A stretch of 64,000 nt of DNA from an uncultured Clostridia bacterium (GTDB taxonomy: Bacteria > Bacillota > Clostridia > Oscillospirales > Acutalibacteraceae), in NCBI GenBank assembly GCA_946555465.1, contig CAMNST010000002.1, positions 62,001 through 126,000 on the forward strand, in the 5' to 3' direction. The stretch's first letter is position 1; each line of letters starts with the position of its first letter. Positions 51,670 to 61,631 of the stretch are shown here, piece by piece. The position numbers were made by a program, and so were the translations under genes. A model generated the notes under the pieces. That model did not search any database. It was given only the letters and a program-made list of their open reading frames with translations, and was not told the DNA's origin.

Positions 51670-52631
51670 TATTTGTTTTTCCCCTCCTCATATTTTTCAT
51701 AGGCGTTTACAATGTCCTGAACCAACTTATGGCGAACAACGTCTTTTTTATTAAAACGGCATATGGAAATATCGTTAATACCTTTAAGAATATTTAAAAC
51801 TTTTTTGAGACCTGATGTTTTGCCGTCCGGCAAATCAATCTGTGTTACGTCTCCTGTAATAACCATTTTTGAATGAAAGCCCAAACGCGTTAAAAACATT
51901 TTCATCTGCTCGGGCGTTGTATTCTGAGCCTCATCAAGAATGATAAAACTGTCATCAAGGGTACGCCCTCTCATATAAGCAAGCGGTGCAACTTCAATGG
52001 CGCCGCGTTCCTGGTAACGCTGAAAATTTTCCGCACCGAGCATATCAAAAAGAGCATCATAAAGCGGTCTTAAATAAGGGTCAACTTTACTTTGCAGATC
52101 GCCCGGAAGAAATCCGAGTTTTTCGCCTGCTTCAACGGCGGGTCTTGTAAGAATAATTCTTGTTACCTCTTTTGCACGAAAAGCGGTAACCGCCATTGCA
52201 ACTGCAAGATATGTTTTTCCTGTACCTGCAGGACCTATTCCGAAGGTAATTGTGTTGTCCCTTATAGCCTCGCAGTATTTTTTCTGACCGAGCGTTTTGG
52301 GCTTTACCGGTCTGCCCTTTGAGGTAATACAGATTGAATCGGTCGACATTGTGCTTATTTTATCTTCATTGCCCTCATTGACAAGAGAAAGAACATATCT
52401 GACATTCTGATCAGACAGGCTCTCACCTTTGCCGATTAAAACCAACAGTGAATTAAGCGTTCTGACTGCTTTTGATACGCCTTCTGCCTCACCGACAACT
52501 TTTAAATCCGTGCCGCGCGAAATTATTGAAACACCGAATTCACGCTCTATTAACTTTACATTTTCATCAAAACTTCCGAAAAGGCTAACTGCCTGATCAA
52601 GCGCTTCAAATTCAATTATCTGTTCAATCAT
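51669..52631 (-). CDS. phoH: PhoH-family ATPase
   Basis: 320-residue cytosolic NTPase linked to RNA metabolism. A short KH-like N-domain precedes the Walker A GPAGTGKTYLAVAMA, RPAVEAGEKLGFLPG and Walker B FIILDEAQNTTP. Part of the conserved ybeX-phoH-ybeY-era order. Its ATG overlaps the ybeX stop (ATGA). Confidence 0.95.
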   Translation of the reverse strand: MIEQIIEFEALDQAVSLFGSFDENVKLIEREFGVSIISRGTDLKVVGEAEGVSKAVRTLNSLLVLIGKGESLSDQNVRYVLSLVNEGNEDKISTMSTDSICITSKGRPVKPKTLGQKKYCEAIRDNTITFGIGPAGTGKTYLAVAMAVTAFRAKEVTRIILTRPAVEAGEKLGFLPGDLQSKVDPYLRPLYDALFDMLGAENFQRYQERGAIEVAPLAYMRGRTLDDSFIILDEAQNTTPEQMKMFLTRLGFHSKMVITGDVTQIDLPDGKTSGLKKVLNILKGINDISICRFNKKDVVRHKLVQDIVNAYEKYEEGKNK

Positions 52632-53431
52632 TTTTTCTCAACCTTGATTTTTTCAATTCTTCTTTCATCTACTTCAAGAACAGTAAATGTTAAATTTTCA
52701 AAAACGGCTATTTCATCATCGTTTTCACCTGTGGGAAGAAAGCCGAGAAGATTTATAACAAAGCCTGCAAGAGTATCATATTCACCTTCAGGCAGTTTTA
52801 CTCCGAGAACTTTTTCAACATCATCAATATCACTTACACCGTCAAAGGTAAATGTTTTTTCATCTATCTGTGTAACCTGTTCTTCCTCTTCGTCATATTC
52901 ATCTCGGATATTTCCGACAATGCTTTCAAGAACATCTTCCATTGTAACAAGACCTGCCGTTCCGCCGTATTCATCAACTACCACAGCAAGCATTGTTCTT
53001 GATTCTGTCATCTGTGCAAAAAGTTTTCCGCACGGAATTGTTTCGGGAACAAAAAACGGTTTTCTTGTATAATCAAGAATTCTGTCGTTTTCAGATATAG
53101 GAGTACCTATAAATTTGAGCAGATCCTTAACATAGATAACACCGCAGATATCATCCAAATCCTCTTTATAGACCGGAATTCTTGACCTGCCGAATTCTAT
53201 AGCAAGTTTTACAACATTTTCATGAGATTCGTTGATTTCAACAGCTTAAATATCTTTTCTGTGGGTCATAATATCCCCTGCATTCAAATCATCAAACTCA
53301 AATATGTTGTTAATCATTTCTCTCTGATTTTTTTCAAGTTCACCGATTTCCTCGTCACCTTCAACGAGTTGCTTGATTTCTTCTTCGGTTGAACTTTCTT
53401 TTTTGAACAGTCTTCTTAAACTACTGCCCAT
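52628..53431 (-). pseudogene. ybeX: ybeX/corC-like CBS-domain protein, interrupted by an in-frame TAA
   Basis: The complete frame would encode about 267 residues like E. coli YbeX/CorC, which also lies beside ybeZ(phoH)-ybeY. N-terminal part MGSSLRRLFKKESSTEEE to GDIMTHRKDI, then TAA at 53246-53248, then in the same frame AVEINESHENVVKLAIEFGR, CBS domains (VIYVKDLLKF, DEYGGTAGLVTMEDVLE) and the CorC_HlyC domain. Removing one codon restores the family alignment, so this is a nonsense change, not a frameshift. The start at 53431 has GGAGG upstream; an ATG at 53470 is almost at the predicted transcript start. A downstream TTG (53158) might allow weak reinitiation. A sequencing error cannot be excluded. 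Confidence 0.8.
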
Positions 53432-53479
53432 AAAGGCATATCCCTCCAGTAAAATTATACAGTTATCCATTTTTGCTAT

Positions 53480-53530
53480 ATTATATAATAAAAAATTTTA
53501 TTTGTAAAGTATTTATATATGTGATATACT
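53480..53530. promoter_or_regulatory. Overlapping divergent promoters for ybeX and the FkbM gene
   Basis: Minus strand: TTTACA (53503-53508), 17 bases, TATAAT (53480-53485). Plus strand: TTGTAA (53502-53507), 17 bases, TATACT (53525-53530). The two -35 boxes occupy the same bases, so polymerase binding should be mutually exclusive. Confidence 0.6.
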
Positions 53531-53572
53531 GAAGTTTAGAATATAAAACTAAATTCAATAATGAGGTTGACA

Positions 53573-54652
53573 ATGCTTGACAAACTAAGCGAAAAAGAAA
53601 ATATATGGGATTTCCTTAAACGTGACGAAAAACCTGTTGTTGTTTACGGAATGGGAAATGCCGCTGAAAAAATTATTGAAATCCTCAAATCAAAAGGCAT
53701 TGAAATAAATGATATTTTTGCAAGTGATGAATTTGTCAGAGGTCACTCTTTTTTAGGTTATAAAGTGATGAAATACAGTGAAATCTGTCAGAAATATGAC
53801 GATTTCAACATTGTGCTCGCCTTTGCGTCTCATCTTGAAAATGTTATAGAAAATATTAAAAAAATAAACCGTGAACACCCTGTTTTTGCACCCGATATTC
53901 CTGTTGCAGGAAACGGACTTTTTACACTTGAATACGTCAGGGATAACGAAGAAAAATTCGACCTTGTTTACAACAGCCTTTGTGACGATGAAAGCCGAAG
54001 AGTTTACCTTGACGTTATCAATTTTAAAATCAGTGCTAAAATCGAATATCTGCTCAGAAGTTTCTGCAAAAAACAAAGCATATATAAAGATATTCTGAAA
54101 CTTGATGACAAAGAAATTATTGCCGATTTAGGTGCTTATGACGGCGATACAATAAGAGAATTTACTGATTTTACAAATCATAAATACAGCCGTATTTACG
54201 CCCTTGAACCCGATGCGAAAAACTATAAAAAACTTGTTAAAAATACAGACGGTATGCCCAATCTGACAACATATAATATGGGAGCATGGAATAAAAAAGA
54301 CACCCTTATTTTTGACAGAAAAGCAGGACGAAATTCAAAACTTTCCGCCGTCGGAATTCCGGTTGATGTAACAGACATTGACAGTCTTATCAATGATAAA
54401 ATAACAATGATAAAAATGGATATTGAGGGTGCTGAAATGAAAGCACTTGAAGGCTGCGAAAAAACCATTGCAAAATACAAACCAAAACTTTACATATGCG
54501 CTTATCACAGAAATGAAGATTTATTTGCGCTTCCTCTGAAAATACTCAGCCTCAATCCCAACTACAAATTATATTTCAGGCACAGCGTTTATATTCCTGC
54601 ATGGGAAAGCAATTTCTATGCAGTTGATGAAAATGCTCAGATACACAACTGA
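53573..54652 (+). CDS. FkbM-family methyltransferase
   Basis: SAM-dependent O-methyltransferase of about 359 residues. An N-terminal Rossmann-like region (VVVYGMGNAAEKIIEILKSKG, ~24-44) resembles nucleotide-binding domains fused to FkbM proteins, followed by the FkbM core ADLGAYDGDTIREF, YALEPDAKNYKKL and IKMDIEGAEMKALEG. The ATG at 53573 with GAGG upstream is preferred over 53561. First gene of a set with TauE and a sulfatase. Substrate, probably a glycan, is unknown. Confidence 0.85.
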   Translation: MLDKLSEKENIWDFLKRDEKPVVVYGMGNAAEKIIEILKSKGIEINDIFASDEFVRGHSFLGYKVMKYSEICQKYDDFNIVLAFASHLENVIENIKKINREHPVFAPDIPVAGNGLFTLEYVRDNEEKFDLVYNSLCDDESRRVYLDVINFKISAKIEYLLRSFCKKQSIYKDILKLDDKEIIADLGAYDGDTIREFTDFTNHKYSRIYALEPDAKNYKKLVKNTDGMPNLTTYNMGAWNKKDTLIFDRKAGRNSKLSAVGIPVDVTDIDSLINDKITMIKMDIEGAEMKALEGCEKTIAKYKPKLYICAYHRNEDLFALPLKILSLNPNYKLYFRHSVYIPAWESNFYAVDENAQIHN

Positions 54653-54683
54653 TATTCCCAGAATATTTTCGAGGCAATAACAA

Positions 54684-55475
54684 ATGATAACTTTTTTATA
54701 CAGCATTATAATTTTTATAGCCTGCACTGTCGGCGCCACCGTCGGAATAGGCGGAGGCGTAATTATAAAACCGCTTCTTGACACATTCGGCTACCACAGT
54801 GTTGAAGTTGTAGGTTTCATATCTACCTGTGCGGTTTTTGCAATGAGCATAAGTTCATCTGTTAAATATATAAAGGCGAAAACGGAAATAAATCCAAAAA
54901 TCGTGCTTATGATTTCTCTCGGTTCTGTAGCAGGAGGAATAATAGGAAATGAAATTTTTGACATTGCAGTTGCCAATATTGATTCAAATCTTGTAAAGAG
55001 CATTCAGGCAGCAATAATTGCCGCGTTTATTATTTTCGTTTTAATCTACGTAAATTCAAAAAATGCAAAATCCTTTAAAATAAAAAATCCCGCAGCCATA
55101 ATCACGGCAGGACTGTTTATGGGCATTCTGAGTGCGTTTCTCGGTATAGGCGGCGGACCTATCAACACAACGTTTCTTATTCTGCTTTTTTCATTCACGC
55201 TCAAAGAAAGTGCCGTGTATTCCGTTGCAAGCATTTTTTTCAGTCAATTAAGTCAACTTATTACAATTTTCATAAACAATCAATTTGGGCCTTACACAGA
55301 GTATTATCCGATAATTATTGCTGCTATGGCAATATCGGTTATAGGCGGAATTATCGGTTCAAAACTAAATCGAAAATTTTCTAACAAAACAATAACGGTA
55401 ATTTATTCTGTTGTTCTTTCCGCAGTTGCCGTTATTAATGTCTACAATGTAATTAACGGATTCACAGGAGGTTAA
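54684..55475 (+). CDS. TauE/SafE-family anion exporter
   Basis: Eight-segment permease of 263 residues in the sulfite/sulfoacetate exporter family. The duplicated motif VGIGGGVIIKPLLD and LGIGGGPINTTFLI is diagnostic. Lies 31 bases after the methyltransferase and six bases before a sulfatase, suggesting it exports sulfate or another sulfur anion released by that enzyme (inference). Confidence 0.88.
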   Translation: MITFLYSIIIFIACTVGATVGIGGGVIIKPLLDTFGYHSVEVVGFISTCAVFAMSISSSVKYIKAKTEINPKIVLMISLGSVAGGIIGNEIFDIAVANIDSNLVKSIQAAIIAAFIIFVLIYVNSKNAKSFKIKNPAAIITAGLFMGILSAFLGIGGGPINTTFLILLFSFTLKESAVYSVASIFFSQLSQLITIFINNQFGPYTEYYPIIIAAMAISVIGGIIGSKLNRKFSNKTITVIYSVVLSAVAVINVYNVINGFTGG

Positions 55476-55481
55476 GCAAGT

Positions 55482-56807
55482 ATGAAAAGAAAAAATATCA
55501 TTTTCTATTTTTCAGACCAGCAAAGATGGGATACCATAAACGAAGAAGTTACACCGAATTTATGTAAACTTGCAGAAGAAGGCGTTTTGTTTGAAAACAA
55601 TTTCACCTGTCAGCCTGTTTGCGGACCTGCAAGAGCCTGTATTCAGACCGGTGTTTATGCCACGCAGTGCGAATGCTACTATAACGGAATACCCCTTCCG
55701 GATAATATAACTCCCCTTGCCCATTATTTCAATGAAGCCGGTTATGAAACAGCATATATTGGCAAATGGCACCTTGCATCTGACAGATATCCCGGCGTTG
55801 GTCTTCACTGTGAAAAAACCGCAGTTCCTAAAAATAGGCAGGGAGAATATCAATACTGGCGTGCTGCAGATATTCTTGAATTCACCTCTCACGGTTACGA
55901 TGGCTACATATTTGACGGTGACGGCAACAAAATTGATTTTAAAGGTTACAGAGCAGACTGTATAAACGATTTTGCACTTGAATTTCTTGATAAAAGGAAT
56001 GAGCAAAAACCTTTCTTTATGTTTATCAGCCAACTTGAACCGCATCATCAAAACGATCATCACTGCTATGAAGGATACAGGGAAACCGTTGATAATTATA
56101 AAGACTATCCGCTCCCCGGTGATTTAACATTTCTTAAAGGTGACTATAAAGAAATGTACCCCGACTATATATCGGCAATAAACAGACTTGATTACAACGT
56201 AGGCAGACTTGTTGATAAATTAAAAGAACTGGGAATTTACGATGATACAATTATCATTTATACATCCGACCACGGAAGCCACTTTAAAACAAGAAACCAA
56301 GAGTACAAAAGATCATGCCACGAAAGCGCAACACACACGCCGCTCATAATAAAAGGCGGCGGATTCAATGGCGGTTACAAAGAAAAAAGGCTTTCCTCTC
56401 TGATTGATATTCCGCCCACTCTTCTCTCTATGGCTCAGATTCCGATTCCATCATCATATATGGGTGTTGATTTAACAAAACAGATAAACAACCCCGATGA
56501 AAAACGTCAGTGCGTATTTATGCAGATAAGTGAGGCGTCAAACTCGAGAGCAATAAGAACAGACAGATTCAAATATGCTGTAAGAGATATGGCATTAACA
56601 GGATATACTCATCACACATCAAAAGCATATTTTGAAGATTATCTCTACGATTTGGAAAAAGACCCTGACGAAAAAGTTAATCTGGTTAAAGACCGCAAAT
56701 ATGCACATATAAGACAGGAACTTAAATACCTGCTTTTAAATCAAATGAAACTTGCAGAAGAAGAACCCGCCGTTATTTTCCCTGCAATAATAAGCAGAAA
56801 AAAATAA
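55482..56807 (+). CDS. Sulfatase, cytosolic, cysteine type
   Basis: Hydrolyses a sulfate ester (or possibly phosphonate/phosphate ester). 441 residues. N-terminal IIFYFSDQQRWD gives the metal-binding Asp; the formylglycine motif is Cys47-Gly-Pro-Ala-Arg51, so activation needs a formylglycine-generating maturase that is not in this window. YIGKWHL and TSDHGSHFK are further family motifs. No signal peptide is present, so the enzyme should act inside the cell. GGAGGTTAAGCAAGT before the ATG supports the start. Confidence 0.9.
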   Translation: MKRKNIIFYFSDQQRWDTINEEVTPNLCKLAEEGVLFENNFTCQPVCGPARACIQTGVYATQCECYYNGIPLPDNITPLAHYFNEAGYETAYIGKWHLASDRYPGVGLHCEKTAVPKNRQGEYQYWRAADILEFTSHGYDGYIFDGDGNKIDFKGYRADCINDFALEFLDKRNEQKPFFMFISQLEPHHQNDHHCYEGYRETVDNYKDYPLPGDLTFLKGDYKEMYPDYISAINRLDYNVGRLVDKLKELGIYDDTIIIYTSDHGSHFKTRNQEYKRSCHESATHTPLIIKGGGFNGGYKEKRLSSLIDIPPTLLSMAQIPIPSSYMGVDLTKQINNPDEKRQCVFMQISEASNSRAIRTDRFKYAVRDMALTGYTHHTSKAYFEDYLYDLEKDPDEKVNLVKDRKYAHIRQELKYLLLNQMKLAEEEPAVIFPAIISRKK

Positions 56808-56815
56808 TAAAAAAC

Positions 56816-56850
56816 ACGCAGTATTTGAAAAACAGATACTGCGTATTTTT
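56816..56850 (+). terminator. Terminator of the sulfatase unit
   Basis: ACGCAGTAT/ATACTGCGT with an 11-base loop, then ATTTTTATA. Confidence 0.7.
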
Positions 56851-56901
56851 ATAAAAAATTATATTAAACCGTAAAATAACACAATTAAAATCAGTGATAC
56901 A

Positions 56902-56934
56902 TAAAAAAGAGCAAGTCTTGCAACTTGCTCTTTA
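56902..56934 (-). terminator. Terminator of tuf / str operon
   Basis: AAAGAGCAAGT (56906-56916) with ACTTGCTCTTT (56923-56933); the minus strand ends in a six-T run. Confidence 0.82.
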
Positions 56935-56952
56935 ATATTAAAAGATTATAGA

Positions 56953-58146
56953 TTACTCGTTGATAGCAGTAACAACGCCTGAACCTACTGTTCTGCCGCC
57001 TTCACGGATAGCGAAACGGAGACCTTCTTCAATAGCGATTGGAGTAATGAGTTCAACGTTCATTACTACGTTATCACCAGGCATGCACATTTCTGTTCCT
57101 TCCGGAAGAGTGATAACACCTGTTACGTCTGTTGTTCTGAAATAGAACTGAGGACGATAATTGTTGAAGAAAGGAGTATGACGTCCGCCTTCATCCTTTG
57201 AAAGAACATAAACCTGACCTGAGAATTTTGTGTGAGGTTTGATTGAACCAGGAGCAGCAAGTACCTGACCACGTTCGATGTCAGATCTCTGAACACCACG
57301 GAGAAGACAACCGATGTTGTCACCAGCCTCAGCATAGTCAAGAATCTTTCTGAACATTTCGATACCTGTACATACTGTTGAACTTGTTTCTTCGTGAAGA
57401 CCAACCATTTCAACTGTATCGTTAGTCTTTAACTGACCACGCTCAACTCTACCGGTTGCAACAGTACCACGACCAGTGATTGTGAATACGTCTTCAACAG
57501 GCATAAGGAAAGGAAGGTCTGACTTACGGTCAGGAGTTGGGATATAACTGTCAACAGCGTCCATGAGTTCCTGGATGCAAGCGCAAGCAGGATCATCATT
57601 TGAATCAGCCTGAAGAGCCTTAAGAGCAGAACCCTTGATGATTGGGCATTCTTCATCAAACTCATACTCAGCAAGAGTTTCACGAATTTCCATTTCAACG
57701 AGTTCAAGAAGTTCTTCATCGTCAACCTGGTCAGTCTTGTTCATGAATACGATGATTGCAGGAACGCCAACCTGACGAGCAAGAAGAAGGTGTTCTTTTG
57801 TCTGAGCCATAGGACCATCAGTTGAAGCGATTACAAGGATAGCACCGTCCATCTGAGCAGCACCGGTAATCATGTTTTTGATATAGTCAGCATGGCCTGG
57901 GCAGTCAACGTGAGCATAGTGACGAGCGTCAGTTTCATACTCAACGTGAGCAGTGTTGATTGTGATACCACGTTCTCTTTCTTCTGGGGCTTTATCAATA
58001 TCTGCATAGTCTTCAAACTTTGCATAACCCTTGTTTGCAAGATACTTTGTGATAGCAGCAGTAAGTGTTGTTTTACCATGGTCAACGTGGCCGATTGTAC
58101 CAATGTTAACGTGTGGTTTGGTTCTTTCGAATTTCTCTTTAGCCAT
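56953..58146 (-). CDS. tuf: Elongation factor Tu
   Basis: Delivers aminoacyl-tRNA to the ribosome. 397 residues with GTPase motifs [18 protein letters not shown] and NKTD, switch [14 protein letters not shown] and the tRNA-binding C-terminal barrels. AAGGAGGAAATTCCA precedes the ATG. Last gene of the str operon; codon use is strongly biased, as expected for a highly expressed gene. Confidence 0.98.
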   Translation of the reverse strand: MAKEKFERTKPHVNIGTIGHVDHGKTTLTAAITKYLANKGYAKFEDYADIDKAPEERERGITINTAHVEYETDARHYAHVDCPGHADYIKNMITGAAQMDGAILVIASTDGPMAQTKEHLLLARQVGVPAIIVFMNKTDQVDDEELLELVEMEIRETLAEYEFDEECPIIKGSALKALQADSNDDPACACIQELMDAVDSYIPTPDRKSDLPFLMPVEDVFTITGRGTVATGRVERGQLKTNDTVEMVGLHEETSSTVCTGIEMFRKILDYAEAGDNIGCLLRGVQRSDIERGQVLAAPGSIKPHTKFSGQVYVLSKDEGGRHTPFFNNYRPQFYFRTTDVTGVITLPEGTEMCMPGDNVVMNVELITPIAIEEGLRFAIREGGRTVGSGVVTAINE

Positions 58147-58245
58147 TGGAATTTCCTCCTTAAAATTTACAATAGTAAAATTGTCATTGATATTCTACCA
58201 AATACACATAAAAATATCAAGACTTTTTTTATAATTAATAGTGTT

Positions 58246-60354
58246 TTAGTCTTTCTTTGCTCTTTCGCTGATGATTGATTCGCCGATTGACTTAGGAACA
58301 GGTTCGTATCCGTCAGGTTCCATTGTGTACTGACCACGGCCCTGAGTCTTTGAACGAAGATCATTAACATAGCCGAACATTTCTGAAAGAGGTACTCTTG
58401 CATTAACCTGCTTAGCACCTGCTCTGTCTTCCATACCCTGAATCTGTCCACGACGTGAGTTAAGGTCACCGATAACATCGCCCATATATTCTTCCGGAAC
58501 AATAACAACAACCTTCATCATAGGTTCAAGGATAATTGGGCTTGCGCCCTTAGCTGCGTCTTTGAAAGCCATAGAACCTGCAATCTTAAATGCCATTTCA
58601 GATGAGTCAACTTCGTGGTAAGAACCATCATAAAGTTCAACTCTTACGTCAACAACATTGTAGCCTGCAAGAATACCGCTCTTCATAGCGCCCTGGATAC
58701 CTGCGTCAACAGCAGGAATATATTCTTTAGGAATAGAACCGCCGACAATCTGGTTAACAAATTCGTAACCCTTGCCGATGCCGTTCTCGTCAAGGTTAGG
58801 CATAATGCGAATCTTAACGTGACCGTACTGACCGCTACCACCTGACTGTCTCTTATATTTAAGATCTGAAGCACCTTCGCTCTGAATGGTTTCTTTATAA
58901 GCAACCTGAGGAGCACCAACGTTTGCTTCTACCTTATATTCACGAAGAAGACGGTCAACGATAATCTCAAGGTGAAGTTCACCCATACCTGCGATAATAG
59001 TCTGTCCGGTTTCTTCATCAGTATATGCTTTGAATGTCGGGTCTTCTTCTGCAAGTTTTGCAAGACCGATACCCATCTTTTCCTGACCTGCTTTTGTCTT
59101 AGGCTCAATAGCAACACGGATAACAGGATCAGGGAAATTCATTGATTCAAGAATGATTGGGTGAGCCTCGTCACAGAGCGTATCACCTGTTGTTGTATTC
59201 TTGAGACCAACTGCAGCAGCAATATCACCTGCATAGCATACAGGAATATCTTCTCTGTGGTTAGCGTGCATCTGAAGAATACGGCCCATTCTTTCTTTGT
59301 TATCTTTAACTGAGTTGTAGCAAGGTGTACCTGCTTCAATTTTACCCGAATATACACGGAAGAAACAAATCTTACCAACAAATGGGTCAGTTGCAATTTT
59401 GAATGCGAGTGCAGCAAACGGCTCATCATCTGATGAATGACGGAATTCTTCCTCATCTGTATCAGGGTTTACACCCTTGATTGATTCAACGTCGGTCGGA
59501 GCCGGCATAAAATCAACGATAGCATCAAGAAGAGGCTGAACACCCATGTTACGGTAAGAAGTACCGCAGCATACAGGAACCATATCGTTTGCGATAGTTG
59601 ACTTACGGATAACTTTCTTTATCTCGTCAACTGAAATAGCATCTTCGCCTTCTTCAAAGTACTTCTCCATAAGTTCCTCATCCTGTTCAGCAACATGCTC
59701 GATGAGTTCTGTTCTGTACTTTGCAGCAAGTTCTTTCATATCATCAGGAATTTCTCTGATTTCAAACTTCATGCCCTTTTCCTTTGCAGGATCAATATAA
59801 ATGATAGCATGATTTTCAACAAGGTCGATAATTCCTTCAAAAGTATCCTCGCTTCCGATTGGAAGTTGGATAGGAAGAGCATTACATTTGAAACGGTCTT
59901 TAACCATATCTAATGCTCTGTAAAAGTCTGCACCCATGATATCCATCTTATTAACGTATATCATTCTTGGTACTTTATATTCATCAGCCTGACGCCATAC
60001 AGTTTCAGACTGAGGCTCAACACCGCCCTTTGCACAAAGAACAGTAACTGAACCGTCAAGTACACGAAGTGAACGCTGAACTTCTACTGTGAAGTCAACG
60101 TGACCCGGTGTATCAATAATATTGATTCTATGATCTTTCCAGAAACAAGTTGTTGCAGCAGATGTGATAGTGATACCACGCTCCTGCTCCTGCTCCATCC
60201 AGTCCATTGTTGCAGCACCGTCATGCGTTTCACCAATCTTGTGATTGATACCTGTGTAATACAGGATACGCTCGGTGGTAGTTGTTTTACCTGCATCAAT
60301 ATGAGCCATAATACCAATATTTCTTGTCATTTCAAGAGATACTTTTCTTGGCAT
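58246..60354 (-). CDS. fusA: Elongation factor G
   Basis: Translocation GTPase, 702 residues. [29 protein letters not shown] and NKMD in the G domain; [12 protein letters not shown] in domain IV. AGGAGGATATT precedes the ATG. Twelve bases after rpsG. Confidence 0.98.
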   Translation of the reverse strand: MPRKVSLEMTRNIGIMAHIDAGKTTTTERILYYTGINHKIGETHDGAATMDWMEQEQERGITITSAATTCFWKDHRINIIDTPGHVDFTVEVQRSLRVLDGSVTVLCAKGGVEPQSETVWRQADEYKVPRMIYVNKMDIMGADFYRALDMVKDRFKCNALPIQLPIGSEDTFEGIIDLVENHAIIYIDPAKEKGMKFEIREIPDDMKELAAKYRTELIEHVAEQDEELMEKYFEEGEDAISVDEIKKVIRKSTIANDMVPVCCGTSYRNMGVQPLLDAIVDFMPAPTDVESIKGVNPDTDEEEFRHSSDDEPFAALAFKIATDPFVGKICFFRVYSGKIEAGTPCYNSVKDNKERMGRILQMHANHREDIPVCYAGDIAAAVGLKNTTTGDTLCDEAHPIILESMNFPDPVIRVAIEPKTKAGQEKMGIGLAKLAEEDPTFKAYTDEETGQTIIAGMGELHLEIIVDRLLREYKVEANVGAPQVAYKETIQSEGASDLKYKRQSGGSGQYGHVKIRIMPNLDENGIGKGYEFVNQIVGGSIPKEYIPAVDAGIQGAMKSGILAGYNVVDVRVELYDGSYHEVDSSEMAFKIAGSMAFKDAAKGASPIILEPMMKVVVIVPEEYMGDVIGDLNSRRGQIQGMEDRAGAKQVNARVPLSEMFGYVNDLRSKTQGRGQYTMEPDGYEPVPKSIGESIISERAKKD

Positions 60355-60366
60355 AATATCCTCCTA

Positions 60367-60837
60367 TTAATATCTGAAATGAGCAAATGCTTTGTTTGCT
60401 TCTGCCATCTTGTGTGTATCATCGCACTTCTTAACTGCGCCGCCTGTTTTGTTAACAGCGTCCATAATTTCAGCAGCAAGGCGCTCTCTCATTGTTCTCT
60501 CTGAACGCTGACGAGCGTAAAGAGTTATCCAACGCAAACCAAGGGTCTGACGTCTTTCAGGACGAACTTCAAGAGGAACCTGATAGGTAGCACCGCCGAT
60601 ACGGCGAGCCTTTACCTCGAGTACAGGCATTACATTTTCCATAGCCGCTTCAAAAGTTTCGAGCGGGTCGTTGCCTGTCTTTTCTTTAACGATGTCGAAT
60701 GCTCCGTAAACGATTTTCTGAGCGACACCCTTTTTTCCATCAAGCATAATGTTGTTGATCAGTCTTGTTACAAGTTTTGAATTGTAAAGCGGATCAGGTA
60801 AAACATCACGCTTAGCGATTTGGCCTCTTCTTGGCAT
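60367..60837 (-). CDS. rpsG: 30S ribosomal protein S7
   Basis: 156 residues, [20 protein letters not shown] start, [13 protein letters not shown] motif [18 protein letters not shown] and [10 protein letters not shown]. The ATG at 60837 lies eight bases after GGAGG; an ATG six codons earlier precedes the site and is rejected. S7 is the usual autoregulator of this operon. Confidence 0.98.
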   Translation of the reverse strand: MPRRGQIAKRDVLPDPLYNSKLVTRLINNIMLDGKKGVAQKIVYGAFDIVKEKTGNDPLETFEAAMENVMPVLEVKARRIGGATYQVPLEVRPERRQTLGLRWITLYARQRSERTMRERLAAEIMDAVNKTGGAVKKCDDTHKMAEANKAFAHFRY

Positions 60838-60980
60838 CTCGCTTCCCTCCTTCATAAATTTTAAATGAGTTCATAGGTACTCGGTTTTTCCGTGGAGTCA
60901 ACAAAAGGTCATATACGCTATACGATGAAATATCATATATAAAGTATATAAACTATTGTTTTCCCGAAATAAGTTCAGGC

Positions 60981-61403
60981 TTACTTCTTAGCAGCCTTAG
61001 GTCTCTTTGCACCGTATTTTGAACGGCTCTGCATTCTTCCTGTAACGCCCTGAGTATCAAGTGTACCGCGGATGATGTGGTAACGAACACCGGGTAAGTC
61101 CTTAACACGGCCGCCACGAATCATAACAACAGAGTGCTCCTGAAGGTTATGACCAACACCTGGGATGTAAGCAGAAACTTCAATACCGTTTGTAAGACGA
61201 ACTCTGGCAATTTTACGAAGTGCTGAGTTAGGCTTTTTAGGTGTTGCTGTCTTAACTGCTGTACATACGCCGCGCTTCTGAGGAGAATTGTTATCATTCA
61301 TAACATTCTTCTTTGTGTTGAGGCTCTTGAGAAGAGCAGGTGCTTTAGCCTTCTTCTCTACGGTCTTACGACCTGTTCTTACGAGTTGGTTAAAGGTAGG
61401 CAA
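60981..61403 (-). CDS. rpsL: 30S ribosomal protein S12
   Basis: 140 residues beginning [M][12 protein letters not shown] from a TTG at 61403, eight bases after [18 protein letters not shown] and [13 protein letters not shown] carry the wild-type lysines at the two streptomycin-resistance positions. The open frame upstream to 61526 is leader, not protein. A TTG start is unusual for such a strongly expressed gene. Confidence 0.97.
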   Translation of the reverse strand: MPTFNQLVRTGRKTVEKKAKAPALLKSLNTKKNVMNDNNSPQKRGVCTAVKTATPKKPNSALRKIARVRLTNGIEVSAYIPGVGHNLQEHSVVMIRGGRVKDLPGVRYHIIRGTLDTQGVTGRMQSRSKYGAKRPKAAKK

Positions 61404-61499
61404 TAGTTTATCTCCTTTCAAAATTATTCTACACGCAAAGATATGCGCATAAATGATACAACAATCCGTAAAAATTATTATATCATTTAAACGCACACC

Positions 61500-61526
61500 T
61501 TGGGGCAAAGTTATACTTCGCCCCAA
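61500..61526 (-). promoter_or_regulatory. GC-rich hairpin in the rpsL leader
   Basis: TTGGGGC/GCCCCAA with an inner AAGT/ACTT extension across one mismatch, about 100 bases before rpsL. No T-run follows on the minus strand, so it is not a simple terminator. A second palindrome, CTTTGTT/AACAAAG, lies near 61560-61581. Possibly part of leader control of the str operon. Confidence 0.45.
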
Positions 61527-61601
61527 AATGTTGTATTTTTTACCAAATGTTTACATGGTTCTTTGTTAAATTTAAACAAAGACATGCTCACACGATTAGG
61601 T

Positions 61602-61631
61602 ATTATACCACTATGACATTGTATTTGTCAA
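61602..61631 (-). promoter_or_regulatory. Promoter of the rpsL-rpsG-fusA-tuf operon
   Basis: TTGACA (61626-61631), 18 bases, TATAAT (61602-61607). The -35 lies inside the last codons of rpoC. The leader is about 190 bases. Confidence 0.7.

Noticed and set aside
53246..53248. Stop-codon recoding in ybeX
   Set aside because: TAA terminates many other genes here (for example rimM-region neighbours, recO and mraZ), so reassignment is not supported.
61404..61526. N-terminal extension of S12
   Set aside because: The extra 41 residues have no S12 similarity and the frame crosses the leader hairpin and ribosome site.
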